Below are positions 52,992-61,328 of a DNA stretch of 64,000 nt, one piece after another. The translations under genes were made by a program, and so were the position numbers. Location: assembly GCA_018069465.1 (NCBI GenBank), contig JAGPUW010000006.1, positions 176,970 to 240,969 of the forward strand, given 5' to 3'. Under the pieces are notes generated by a model, which saw only the letters and a program-made list of their open reading frames with translations, did no database searches and had not been told where the DNA came from. The DNA comes from Gammaproteobacteria bacterium (GTDB taxonomy: Bacteria > Pseudomonadota > Gammaproteobacteria > Pseudomonadales > Porticoccaceae). Position 1 is the stretch's first letter. Each line of letters begins with the position of its first letter.

Positions 52992-54044
52992 ATGACGTAC
53001 GAGACGAGTGAGCCAATCGGCGTAAAACGCTTTGAACGTATTTTGCGCATTCCCAGCCCGACGAGCTTTGATGTTGGCGATATCAACAGCTATGTGATTT
53101 TGCCGGAGCCTGGCTCAGACCAGCTGGTGCTGATTGATACCGGAGTGGGCACGGAGGCTGCGTGGCAAAGCTTGACCTCGGGTTTGCAAGAACACGGCTT
53201 CGCCATTGAAGATATTACCCTGCTGTTATTAACCCACGCTCACACCGATCACTTTGGTCAGGCCAGCCGAATTCGTGAAGCCTCTGGTTGCCAGGTGTGG
53301 GGGCACGAGCAGGTTGCCACCACCGTTGCCGGGTTCCTGCCATCGCCGGAGCGAATCGAGGTGGAGAAAGCCTTCCTGCAGCGTTTTGGATTTAGCGCAG
53401 AAATGTACGATAAGGCCTACGATTACCGGGCTTATATTGGCGATATTTTCAGGCCCTGTGAGCTCGACCGCCAATTTCAGGACAATGACGTGGTAGCCAT
53501 TGATGGCTTTGATTTAAAGGTGATCCATACCCCCGGTCACTGTCCTGAAGAAGTCGTTTTTTGGCAGCAAGAGAGTCGACAAATGTTTTCCGGCGACCAC
53601 CTTTTGCCGAACGTGACCCCGGTTTGCCTGCTGGATATCCCTGAGACCGTGGATGGCGAGCGGACTCACGCCCTGTCTCAGTACTACCGCTCAGCTGACA
53701 AGGTGATTCCCTACAATGTGCGCAACATTTACCCTAGCCACGGCGATGTTTTTCACGATCACCGAGAGTTAATTGCCGGTTATAAACTGTCGACCGAACG
53801 GCGTTTGTTGAAGGTATCGAAGATACTTGAGCAACATGGCCGACTGACACCCTTTGAGGTGGGTCAATATCTCTTCCCAAAAGTTTGGGAAGAGCAACTT
53901 TATGCGGTAATCTCTGAGGTAATGGGCCATCTTGATCTCTTGCTGGATGAAGGTTTTGTGAGTACGCGAGAGCTGAGCGGAGTGATCCATTACGAACTAC
54001 TTGCCATACCCGATCCCGGTGCAGTATTTAAGCCGGTAATGTAA
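52992..54044 (+). CDS. MBL-fold hydrolase with C-terminal winged-helix domain
   Basis: The 350-residue protein has the metal motif LLLTHAHTDHFGQA near residue 80, HTPGHCPEEVVFW near residue 180 and FSGDHLLPNVTP (bridging Asp). The last 80 residues (LLKVSKILEQHGRLTPFEV and onward) look like the winged-helix appendix of LACTB2-type beta-lactamase-like enzymes. The substrate could be an ester, thioester or nucleic acid, but position in the catabolic run supports a small-molecule ester. No clear ribosome site is visible before this ATG. Confidence 0.85.
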   Translation: MTYETSEPIGVKRFERILRIPSPTSFDVGDINSYVILPEPGSDQLVLIDTGVGTEAAWQSLTSGLQEHGFAIEDITLLLLTHAHTDHFGQASRIREASGCQVWGHEQVATTVAGFLPSPERIEVEKAFLQRFGFSAEMYDKAYDYRAYIGDIFRPCELDRQFQDNDVVAIDGFDLKVIHTPGHCPEEVVFWQQESRQMFSGDHLLPNVTPVCLLDIPETVDGERTHALSQYYRSADKVIPYNVRNIYPSHGDVFHDHRELIAGYKLSTERRLLKVSKILEQHGRLTPFEVGQYLFPKVWEEQLYAVISEVMGHLDLLLDEGFVSTRELSGVIHYELLAIPDPGAVFKPVM

Positions 54045-54066
54045 AAACTAATAAGGAAGGGCGACC

Positions 54067-54288
54067 ATGCAGCATGGCAAAGCGAATGAGTTAATCGGTA
54101 CCTCAGTGGTATCGTTTGAAGAAGCGCTCGAGCGTATTTTACAGCGAGCCAATAAAACATTACGGGGTATTCACACCATGGAGGTGGTGAGTAAAACCGT
54201 ATCGATAGAGGCCAGCGGCGAACTGGAATTCCAGGTTCGCGCACTTTTGAAATTTGCTATGACCCCCCCCGATTTATTACATCTATAG
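54067..54288 (+). CDS. Dodecin-like protein, copy 1
   Basis: The 73-residue protein follows the dodecin pattern (SFEEALERILQRANKTLRGI, then two beta strands). Dodecins form dodecameric shells that bind flavin or CoA. The Trp that stacks on the flavin in typical dodecins (after TLRGxx) is Thr here (GIHTMEVV), so flavin binding may be lost or changed. AAGGAAGGG lies before the ATG. A run of eight C at 54263-54270 lies in the last codons and may be prone to slippage. It is 9 bases before a second dodecin-like gene. Confidence 0.75.
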   Translation: MQHGKANELIGTSVVSFEEALERILQRANKTLRGIHTMEVVSKTVSIEASGELEFQVRALLKFAMTPPDLLHL

Positions 54289-54297
54289 GAGTTTAAA

Positions 54298-54501
54298 ATG
54301 AGCGTATTTAGTGTGTCTAGTGTGAGTGCCGCTTCGCCAGTCAGTTTTCAGGATGCCCTGGAAAAAGGCTATGCCCGGGCGAGCCAGACCCTGCGCGGTA
54401 TTGAGTCTATTGAGGTGATCGGCGAGCGTGCGAACGTTGAGGCTGGGACGATCAAAGAGTACGTGGTTGATTTGAAAATCGTGTTTGCGCTAGAGAAGTG
54501 A
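54298..54501 (+). CDS. Dodecin-like protein, copy 2
   Basis: The 67-residue dodecin-family protein is nearer the standard length. It reads VSFQDALEKGYARASQTLRG, then IESIEVIGERANVEAG and KEYVVDLKIVFALEK. The position of the flavin-stacking Trp is Ser (IESIEV). AGGAG lies 8 bases before the ATG. With its neighbour it forms a tandem pair that may build a mixed shell. It is the last gene of the catabolic run; 218 bases separate it from the chemosensory operon. Confidence 0.8.
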   Translation: MSVFSVSSVSAASPVSFQDALEKGYARASQTLRGIESIEVIGERANVEAGTIKEYVVDLKIVFALEK

Positions 54502-54719
54502 TAGTTGGTTCTCAAAGTTGAGTTTCTATAATAATAATACGGCTCGGGAACTCTAGTTTCAGAGTATTTGATGATAGCCTGCGTTTGCTGGCGATCAATG
54601 GTAGTTTCTTTCTATACCTGTATTGGCAGTTAGCAGTGGGGCACGATTCTATATAATTCAAAAATTCGGCCCCCGCGTGCAAATCGTTCAGAACAACAAA
54701 TTAGCTAACGGGTGTGCAA

Positions 54720-57530
54720 ATGGATGATATGGATGAAGAGGTTCTCCAGCTTTTCGTAGAGGAATCTAGAGAGCATTTGGGGGGTATCGAAGATGATTTA
54801 TTGGCGATGGAGGCAATGGATGGTCTTGATGAGGATCTTGTTAACAGGGTGTTCAGAACCCTGCATACGATCAAGGGTGGAGCCGGTTTTTTTGACCTGA
54901 TCAACCTGCAAAACCTCGCACATTCCATGGAAAATATACTCGACCTGATTCGTAAGGACGAGTTGCAAACCACCAAGATGATTGTCTCCTCTCTACTTTC
55001 TGGTGCCGATACGGTTGCCAGCATGGTCGATAACCTGGAGGCATCGAATGATTATGATATTTCCGATCATTTGTCGGTTTTTGATGGCATTCTCAAGGGC
55101 GAGCCGGCCGCTGAAGAAGCTTCTGTTGTAAGTGATAATACAGTCGTCAATGAGGCAGAAGATCAAGATGTGGAGCCGGAAGCGGCCGCAGACTTAGAGC
55201 TGGTGGATGAGGGTAGCAGTCCTGTTGCTGAGCTCATACCCGAAACGAGTGCGCCGCCTGAAGCCCCTGCACCTGACACCAGTGGCGTTGCAGCGACGGC
55301 CGATACTGAAACTCCAGCCGCTAAAGCAGCGCCAGCCAAAACCGCAGGCACGGGTGATCAAAGTATACGTGTCCATTTGACGCTTCTCGATCGACTGATG
55401 GAGCTGGCTGGTGAATTGGTACTGACCCGTAATGCACTGCTGCAAAGTGTAGAAACAGGTGACCCCGCATTATTACAACCTGCGGCGAAGAAGGTTGACG
55501 CCATTACCTCTCAGTTGCAGCGCGCGATTATGTCGACGCGAATGCAAACCATTGACATCGTTTTTAGTAAGTTTCGACGCATAGTACGGGATTTATCCGG
55601 GCAATTGGGTAAGCAGATTAACCTGGAGATTTTGGGTGAAGATGTCGAACTCGACAAAACCATTATTGAAGCCCTCGGTGATCCACTGACCCATTTGGTC
55701 CGAAACTCCATCGACCACGGTTTGGAAACGCCGGCACAACGCAAGGCTGCGGGCAAGCCACCCTTTGGGAAACTGCGTTTACATGCCTTCCATGAGGCTG
55801 GCCAGGTGGTGATTGAAGTCAGCGATAACGGCGCCGGTATCGACCCTAAAAGAATCGCTAATAAAGCCATTGAAAAGGGCATGGTGTCTGAAGAAGAAAT
55901 CGCTCGCATGACTGAGAAGGATGTTGTTCGGCTGATTTTCCAACCAGGCTTTTCGACGGCAGAAGAGGTTACGGATATTTCAGGCCGTGGTGTTGGCATG
56001 GATGTTGTCCGCCAAAATCTGGCGAAAGTGGGCGGTGTGGCGGATATTGAATCTGTGTTGGGTGGTGGAACAACTATTCGCGTTAAGTTGCCATTAACCC
56101 TGGCGATCATCCCCAGCGTGCTAGTCGGGATAAGCACTGAAAATTTTGCCATTCCACAGGTTAATGTGGTGGAAATGGTCGGTATTGCGCCGGATGAAAT
56201 CAAGAGCCGCATTCAACATGTTGGCGGTGTTGCCATGTTGCGTTTACGTGGTGAGCTTGTCCCCTTAATTGAGTTGACTGAATTCTTTGGCATCACAAAA
56301 ACCTATCGCGAGACAGACACGGGCTCTGTTAGCAATGACCGGCGTGACCGGCTCGCTGACCGCCGCGAGAATGATGATCCAGAAGAAATGACCACCAATG
56401 CGCGTGGTGGTGTTGAGCGTCGGGAAAGTGCTGATAGTAGTGTCAATATCGTTATCGTTGCCGCAGGGGCATTTAAATACGGTATTCGCGTTGACGAGCT
56501 GCATGAATCGGCAGAAATTGTTGTTAAACCGCTGGGTATGCATTTTCGTGGTAGTAATGAGTTTTCGGGCGCGACCATCCTCGGTGATGGCACGGTAGCT
56601 CTTATTCTTGATGTTGATGGGGTGCGCATGCTCAGCGGGGCTAGCGAGTCTCAGCAGACCGAAAGTGATATGCGCACGCGGGATAGTGAAGAAGCCAAGG
56701 ATGTGGATTCTTGCTCCATTCTTATTATTCAGCATGCAGACGATGAGGTGTACGCCGTTCCTTTGCAGCTGGTTGCAAGAATTGAAAGGTTCTCTACGTC
56801 AGACTTGCAAGATGTTGGTGATCGCAAAGCGATTAGCTATCGTGGTGGGATATTGCCCCTCCTTTCTCTAGATGGGATTGTCAGTTCGCAAGCACTGGAT
56901 ATGAGTGGGGGAGAGTTCTATGTGATCGTCTACACCGTGGGTAATGAAGAAATTGGTTTAATGGCCTCGGACATCAGAGATATTGTTGATTATAAAGATA
57001 CTATTGATAACCGTACCCACAAGCGAGCAGGGATCGCCGGCTCGATGATCGTCAATGGAGATATCCTTCAGTTTCTCGATCTTTATGAAATACTTGAGCT
57101 GGATGACCCTGAGTGGACTGAGCACCTTATTGGTGGTACTGAAGATACAGATTTAACAATATTGTTGGTTGAAGACTCTCCTTTTTTCCAGTCTCAAATG
57201 AAGAAAGAAATTGAAGCTGCAGGGTTTGTCGTTTTGACGGCGGACGATGGTCTGCTGGGTCTTGAAATGTTAAGCACTCACCCTGAGATCTGTATGGTAT
57301 TAACCGATATTGAAATGCCTAATATGGATGGCCTTGAAATGGTTCGAGCTATCAAGGCTAAGCCGGAATACGCAGGCTTGCCTCTAGTCGCGGTCACGTC
57401 GTTGGCAGGTGCATCGGCAGAGCAAAAGGGCCTTGATGCAGGGGTTGATGAGTACCAAATCAAGCTTGATCGTGAACAGTTGGTGGATGTGTGTCGCCGC
57501 TTGGCCAAGCCTCACGCAGTCAACGCCTAA
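54720..57530 (+). CDS. cheA: Hybrid CheA histidine kinase with C-terminal receiver domain
   Basis: The protein has about 936 residues; a GTG at 54714 is an alternative start. Domain order: Hpt (residues 1-105) with the phospho-His in RTLHTIKGGAGFF (about residue 49); an Ala/Pro/Glu-rich linker (130-205); a dimerisation helix pair (RVHLTLLDRLMELAGELV); an ATPase domain with LVRNSIDHGLE, VSDNGAGIDP and GRGVGMDVV. A CheW-like domain with a charged insert follows, then a second CheW-like domain around residues 660-800 and a receiver with LLVEDSP and the phospho-Asp in LTDIEMPNMDGLEM. Fused receiver and two coupling domains are unusual compared with E. coli CheA. It starts the chemosensory operon. 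Confidence 0.93.
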   Translation: MDDMDEEVLQLFVEESREHLGGIEDDLLAMEAMDGLDEDLVNRVFRTLHTIKGGAGFFDLINLQNLAHSMENILDLIRKDELQTTKMIVSSLLSGADTVASMVDNLEASNDYDISDHLSVFDGILKGEPAAEEASVVSDNTVVNEAEDQDVEPEAAADLELVDEGSSPVAELIPETSAPPEAPAPDTSGVAATADTETPAAKAAPAKTAGTGDQSIRVHLTLLDRLMELAGELVLTRNALLQSVETGDPALLQPAAKKVDAITSQLQRAIMSTRMQTIDIVFSKFRRIVRDLSGQLGKQINLEILGEDVELDKTIIEALGDPLTHLVRNSIDHGLETPAQRKAAGKPPFGKLRLHAFHEAGQVVIEVSDNGAGIDPKRIANKAIEKGMVSEEEIARMTEKDVVRLIFQPGFSTAEEVTDISGRGVGMDVVRQNLAKVGGVADIESVLGGGTTIRVKLPLTLAIIPSVLVGISTENFAIPQVNVVEMVGIAPDEIKSRIQHVGGVAMLRLRGELVPLIELTEFFGITKTYRETDTGSVSNDRRDRLADRRENDDPEEMTTNARGGVERRESADSSVNIVIVAAGAFKYGIRVDELHESAEIVVKPLGMHFRGSNEFSGATILGDGTVALILDVDGVRMLSGASESQQTESDMRTRDSEEAKDVDSCSILIIQHADDEVYAVPLQLVARIERFSTSDLQDVGDRKAISYRGGILPLLSLDGIVSSQALDMSGGEFYVIVYTVGNEEIGLMASDIRDIVDYKDTIDNRTHKRAGIAGSMIVNGDILQFLDLYEILELDDPEWTEHLIGGTEDTDLTILLVEDSPFFQSQMKKEIEAAGFVVLTADDGLLGLEMLSTHPEICMVLTDIEMPNMDGLEMVRAIKAKPEYAGLPLVAVTSLAGASAEQKGLDAGVDEYQIKLDREQLVDVCRRLAKPHAVNA

Positions 57531-57553
57531 GTCAAAGTTGAGGAGAATAAATA

Positions 57554-58003
57554 ATGAGTGAAGCTTTATTTTTGGAAGATACCGAGATTATTGTTTTCAG
57601 AGTCGAAGATATTACGATTGGCTTGCCAATTACAGAAGTTCGTGAGATTTTTAAATCCCCAACTATCACCCCCGTGCACACAGCATTTTCCTATGTCAAT
57701 GGCGTCATTAATTTACGCGGTAGCATCGTTACCATTATTGATTTAAGTAAGCGTATGGGCCTGACGATAAATCAGGATACCAAGGCAGTGCATATTGTTC
57801 TGGTTGAATTTGGTGAGGAGTTGATCGGCCTTTTGGTCGATGGTATTGAAGACTCAGTATTTGCCAGCAGCGATGATTTCTTTCCTGTCCCGGCAACAGT
57901 CAATGGTGCAGATAGTGATTTTTTCAGGGCTTTATTCCGACGTGAAGAAGATTTGGTAGCGATGCTTGATCTCGATAAAACCCTGGACACCGAGGCGGCA
58001 TAA
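57554..58003 (+). CDS. cheW: CheW coupling protein
   Basis: The 149-residue protein is a single CheW domain: IIVFRVEDITIGLPITEVREIF at the start is the SH3-like first subdomain, VNGVINLRGSIVTIIDLSKRMG is the signature around the receptor/kinase contact, and VDGIEDSVFASSDDFF follows. It links chemoreceptors to CheA. AGGAG lies before the ATG, and the stop shares its last base with the cheB start (TAATG). Order after cheA is standard. Confidence 0.94.
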   Translation: MSEALFLEDTEIIVFRVEDITIGLPITEVREIFKSPTITPVHTAFSYVNGVINLRGSIVTIIDLSKRMGLTINQDTKAVHIVLVEFGEELIGLLVDGIEDSVFASSDDFFPVPATVNGADSDFFRALFRREEDLVAMLDLDKTLDTEAA

Positions 58004-59142
58004 TGGCGGAGTTAAGGCTTTTAGTTGTCGATGATTCTGCGATGTATCGACAGGCCTTGACGAGTATTGCAGATGCCATACCCGGAGTACGTTGTATCGG
58101 GGTAGCCTGTGATGGCAAAGAAGCTATTGAAAAGATCGTTTCAGAAAAACCCGATGTTGTAACGCTGGATATGGAAATGCCGGTTATGTCCGGAATGGAT
58201 GTCATCAAGGCGGTGACTGCCAAAAAGTTGAATGCCAAATTAATTATTGTTAGTGCATGCTCGCAATCTGGAGCGGAAGTTGCCATTAATGCACTAAAGC
58301 TAGGGGCTTATGATTTTATAACCAAGCCTAGCCGATTGGGCGGAGGTGGCGCTAAAGAAGACATTCATCGACAACTACTTGAAAAGTTAGAGGTCTTGAG
58401 TGGCCGTCCAAATTCGGTATTAAAGCAATCGCCAAAGGTAATGCCAAAGGCTAAAAATAGTACGAAAGCTCCTGAGCTATTAGGTTCTTCAGCGACTGAG
58501 AAAACGACAGTGTCTCAGCCTACTTCTCGACCGAATTTGCCTCCTAAAGCAATTGCCATGGGCTGCTCCACAGGAGGGCCAAAGGCTTTACTAAAACTAT
58601 TTTCAGGCTTGCAGTGTGGGTTAGAGGTGCCTATCTTTATCGTGCAGCACATGCCCACTATGTTTACGAAGATCTTGGCAAAGTCAATTGATGAAATTAG
58701 TGCGGTTTCGGTGAAAGAAGCTGAAGATGGAGATAAGCCACAGCCTAATCATGCTTATATAGCGCCGGGCGGGCGACAAATGAAATTAGTCCAGTGCGCT
58801 GATGGAGTAGAAATAAAAATTACTGATGATGAGTCAGATAATTTTTGTAAACCCTCTGTGGATTATTTTTTTGCCAGCGTGGCTGAAATATATGAGGCAC
58901 GGGCATTGGCTGTTATCTTGAGCGGTATGGGTAGTGATGGTAGCGAAGGGCTGAAAAAAATGAAATGCCACGGGGTGACAGTAATCGGTCAGGATGAAGC
59001 GAGTTGTGTGGTGTATGGAATGCCTCGAGTAGCAAAGGAGTTAGGTTTGGTTGATACACAGGTAAGCATTGAGGAAATGGCCTCCGCGATAGAAAGCGTT
59101 TTTCAATTATCAGCCTCAAGACCTGAAGTGCATGCACGATAA
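58003..59142 (+). CDS. cheB: Protein-glutamate methylesterase CheB
   Basis: The 379-residue protein has an N-terminal receiver (LVVDDSAMYRQ, phospho-Asp in VVTLDMEMPVMSGMD) and a Lys/Ser/Pro-rich linker (140-180). The C-terminal methylesterase has the catalytic Ser in AMGCSTGGPKAL, the His in FIVQHMPTMFTK and the Asp in ILSGMGSDGSEG. It removes methyl groups from chemoreceptors after phosphorylation, giving adaptation. It is translationally coupled to cheW by one base. Confidence 0.95.
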   Translation: MAELRLLVVDDSAMYRQALTSIADAIPGVRCIGVACDGKEAIEKIVSEKPDVVTLDMEMPVMSGMDVIKAVTAKKLNAKLIIVSACSQSGAEVAINALKLGAYDFITKPSRLGGGGAKEDIHRQLLEKLEVLSGRPNSVLKQSPKVMPKAKNSTKAPELLGSSATEKTTVSQPTSRPNLPPKAIAMGCSTGGPKALLKLFSGLQCGLEVPIFIVQHMPTMFTKILAKSIDEISAVSVKEAEDGDKPQPNHAYIAPGGRQMKLVQCADGVEIKITDDESDNFCKPSVDYFFASVAEIYEARALAVILSGMGSDGSEGLKKMKCHGVTVIGQDEASCVVYGMPRVAKELGLVDTQVSIEEMASAIESVFQLSASRPEVHAR

Positions 59143-59362
59143 TGAAGCTGAAGAAGTTAATAATTATAAGCCGAAATTAGCTCTAGTCGGATTAGTGCGT
59201 GGCTTTCAACTAAAAGATAAAGTACATAAATTTGATTTCGCTAAGGCATCAATACATTGCGATGTTACGTGCAAAGAGGCCATTAGGTTTAATAACGAGA
59301 CGGATGGCCTTTGTGTCTCAAATGAAACGATGTCAAGTTTTAGCAGTTCTGGACCGAGGTAG
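59132..59362 (+). CDS. Small ORF between cheB and cheR, unknown
   Basis: A 76-codon frame begins within the last 11 bases of cheB and ends 55 bases before cheR. No family was recognised. It has three Cys, a polar Ser-rich C-terminus and no membrane segment. Its position suggests coupling to cheB translation, but there is no strong ribosome site and the codon pattern does not clearly mark it as coding. It is not similar to CheD, which often occurs at this place. It may be a real accessory gene or an eroded remnant. Confidence 0.35.
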   Translation: MHDNEAEEVNNYKPKLALVGLVRGFQLKDKVHKFDFAKASIHCDVTCKEAIRFNNETDGLCVSNETMSSFSSSGPR

Positions 59363-59417
59363 AGCTAGTGTTTTCTAGAATGGGATCTTGTGAATGGTGA
59401 CTGAAGGAAGCTGTTCG

Positions 59418-60227
59418 ATGACAGATCGTGAGTTGAGGCAGTTTATTGACCATGTGAAATCTCAGACGGGGATCAACTTGGACGCATCAAAGCGTTATTT
59501 ACTTGAATCTAGGCTAAGTCCAGTTTTGCAGAAATTCAACCTTAATTCCTATGCTGAGTTGTGGGGGTGTGTAAGCGATGACAGATCAATCGAAAATCAA
59601 GCTCTTATTAGTGCTATAACTACAAATGAAACGTATTTTTTTAGGGATGAGCATCCTTTTGAGTTGCTAAAGTACAAACTTATACCAGACTTACTTGGAG
59701 AAGATCAGAATGTCGTAGTCAAAATTGCAAGTGCAGCTTGTTCTAGTGGTCAGGAGGCTTATAGCATGGCGATGGTCTTGAAAGAGATCCTTTTTAATTT
59801 GACAGATTTTAGAGTGCAAATTAATGCCTTCGACATATCTGATGATATTATTGCTGCAGCTAGCAAGGGTGAATACACAAAGTTTGAAGTGCAGCGTGGA
59901 TTGTCTGATGAGAAAATCCGCAGTTATTTTGATTGTGTTAACGATCGTTATCAAGTTAAGGCAGAACTTCGCTCGATTATATCATTTAGTAAAAGAAATT
60001 TATTAAAGCCAGCGAGGGTAGTAGCAAAGTTTAATATTATATTTTGTCGAAATGTCGTGAACTACTTTGAAGATAAAGATAGAGCATTATTGTTTGATAA
60101 CCTGGCTGCTATGTTGTTGCCACGGGGTATTTTAGTGATTGGGGCTACCGAGTTCCTTAATAACCAGTTTGGTCATTTTGTAAAGAAAAGTTATAAAGGT
60201 TCAGTGTATTACGAAAAGGCGGGCTAA
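59418..60227 (+). CDS. cheR: Chemotaxis protein methyltransferase CheR
   Basis: The protein has 269 residues from the ATG at 59418, which has GAAGGAAG 7 bases before it; an in-frame ATG at 59394 is less well placed. The N-terminal helical domain (FIDHVKSQTGINLDASKRY) is followed by TTNETYFFRDEHPF, the SAM site IASAACSSGQEAYSMA, INAFDISDDII, and IIFCRNVVNYFEDKDRAL. It methylates receptor glutamates using SAM. Here it serves the NIT-domain receptor encoded downstream. The region is AT-richer than the catabolic cluster. Confidence 0.94.
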   Translation: MTDRELRQFIDHVKSQTGINLDASKRYLLESRLSPVLQKFNLNSYAELWGCVSDDRSIENQALISAITTNETYFFRDEHPFELLKYKLIPDLLGEDQNVVVKIASAACSSGQEAYSMAMVLKEILFNLTDFRVQINAFDISDDIIAAASKGEYTKFEVQRGLSDEKIRSYFDCVNDRYQVKAELRSIISFSKRNLLKPARVVAKFNIIFCRNVVNYFEDKDRALLFDNLAAMLLPRGILVIGATEFLNNQFGHFVKKSYKGSVYYEKAG

Positions 60228-60321
60228 TGCCAAAACTGAGATAGGCTTGGACTTTTTTTATGGGTATTGTTAGTAATATGTCTATAGGCTTGATGGTATA
60301 AAGTAATTATGGAGTTGGTAA

Positions 60322-60678
60322 ATGAAAGTGCTTGTTGTTGACGACAGCGTCGCAATGCGAATGATTGTCAAGAAAATGGTTAAGGCTGCGGGATTTAGTG
60401 CAGACTTCATAGAGGCTGCTGATGGACAGCTAGGCTTGGATAAAATCAAGTCTGATTCACCGGATTTAGTCTTGTGTGATTGGAATATGCCTAATATGTC
60501 AGGAATTGAGTTGCTAACGGCTCTCAATGATGAGGGCATTACGGTTGATTTTGGTTTTGTTACAACGGAGTCTTCTGACGAAATGAGAACGAAAGCTGAA
60601 GGCCTTGGTGCCAAATTTCTCATTTCGAAGCCATTTACCAAAGAATCTGTTTTTGATGCATTAAAATCTTTCTTTTAA
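60322..60678 (+). CDS. cheY: CheY-like response regulator
   Basis: The 118-residue single receiver has the acid pair VLVVDDSVAMR, the phospho-Asp in LVLCDWNMPNMSG (about residue 53), the Thr/Ser switch in GFVTTESSD and the Lys in LISKPFT. It lacks an output domain, so it should signal by protein contact, as CheY does at the flagellar switch or another target. GGAG lies 7 bases before the ATG. No flagellar genes are present in the window, so the target is open. Confidence 0.93.
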   Translation: MKVLVVDDSVAMRMIVKKMVKAAGFSADFIEAADGQLGLDKIKSDSPDLVLCDWNMPNMSGIELLTALNDEGITVDFGFVTTESSDEMRTKAEGLGAKFLISKPFTKESVFDALKSFF

Positions 60679-60702
60679 ATAAATTTAGTAAGGGGGTCGC
60701 TT

Positions 60703-61182
60703 GTGAGTTTTAGTACACCGTCAAAAGCAGAATTAAAAGATATGCTGGGCATGCTTTTTACAAATCTAGACGTTCAGGATTGTGAGCCTCTAGCTTTGGA
60801 TGCAGATGATCTTTTCTTTGGTTTATATCTAGATGATAGTGATAATCCGGTGACCCTAGTGGTTTGTGATATGCCCTTCTCTGCTTATATGGGTAGTTCG
60901 ATGACTATGTTGCCACCGCCTGTAGCTGCTGATGTGATAAAAAGTGGAAAGTTAGAAGATATGATGGTTGGTAATATTAAAGAAGTTATGAATATTGTAT
61001 CCCGGCTTTTTATGCTGCGCGGAGGGGGCCACCTAAGGTTTTCAACCTTGCATTCTGTGAAGGATGGCTTGCCCGATTCTGTATCTGGATTGCTGGCCAG
61101 TATTGATCAGCAGGTTTTCTTTGACGTGGAAGTTCCTCGTTATGGATTAGGAAAAGTGGGGTTTTTAGTACCTGGTGGTTAG
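60703..61182 (+). CDS. CheX/CheC-like putative CheY phosphatase
   Basis: The 159-residue protein starts at GTG with AAGGGGG 8 bases upstream. It has one ExxN motif in GNIKEVMNIVSRLF near residue 93, as in the CheC/CheX/FliY phosphatase family, preceded by the alternating alpha/beta pattern and DMPFSAYMGSSMTMLPP. CheX-type proteins dephosphorylate CheY. The match is to the fold and the short motif, so assignment is moderate. Position immediately after cheY fits a signal-terminating phosphatase for it. Confidence 0.62.
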   Translation: MSFSTPSKAELKDMLGMLFTNLDVQDCEPLALDADDLFFGLYLDDSDNPVTLVVCDMPFSAYMGSSMTMLPPPVAADVIKSGKLEDMMVGNIKEVMNIVSRLFMLRGGGHLRFSTLHSVKDGLPDSVSGLLASIDQQVFFDVEVPRYGLGKVGFLVPGG

Positions 61183-61328
61183 TAGGTTTGTAACCAATAT
61201 AGCCAGGGAACTATGTAGGTCAGAAATACTGTTTACTTGATTTTAGTAGGATATTTATATAAACAGTAAATGAATATATTCACGGATGATTCTACCTTAA
61301 AAATAATTATGCTGGGAGAATTAAAGCT

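Noticed and set aside
54502..54719. Flagellar-type (sigma-28) or sigma-54 promoter before cheA
   Set aside because: I looked for TAAA-GCCGATAA and for GG/GC elements 10-12 bases apart; only partial matches with wrong spacing are present.
55511..56212. A 233-codon minus-strand frame inside cheA
   Set aside because: It lies opposite the conserved CheA kinase core and has the Ser/Arg/Pro-rich look of an antisense translation.
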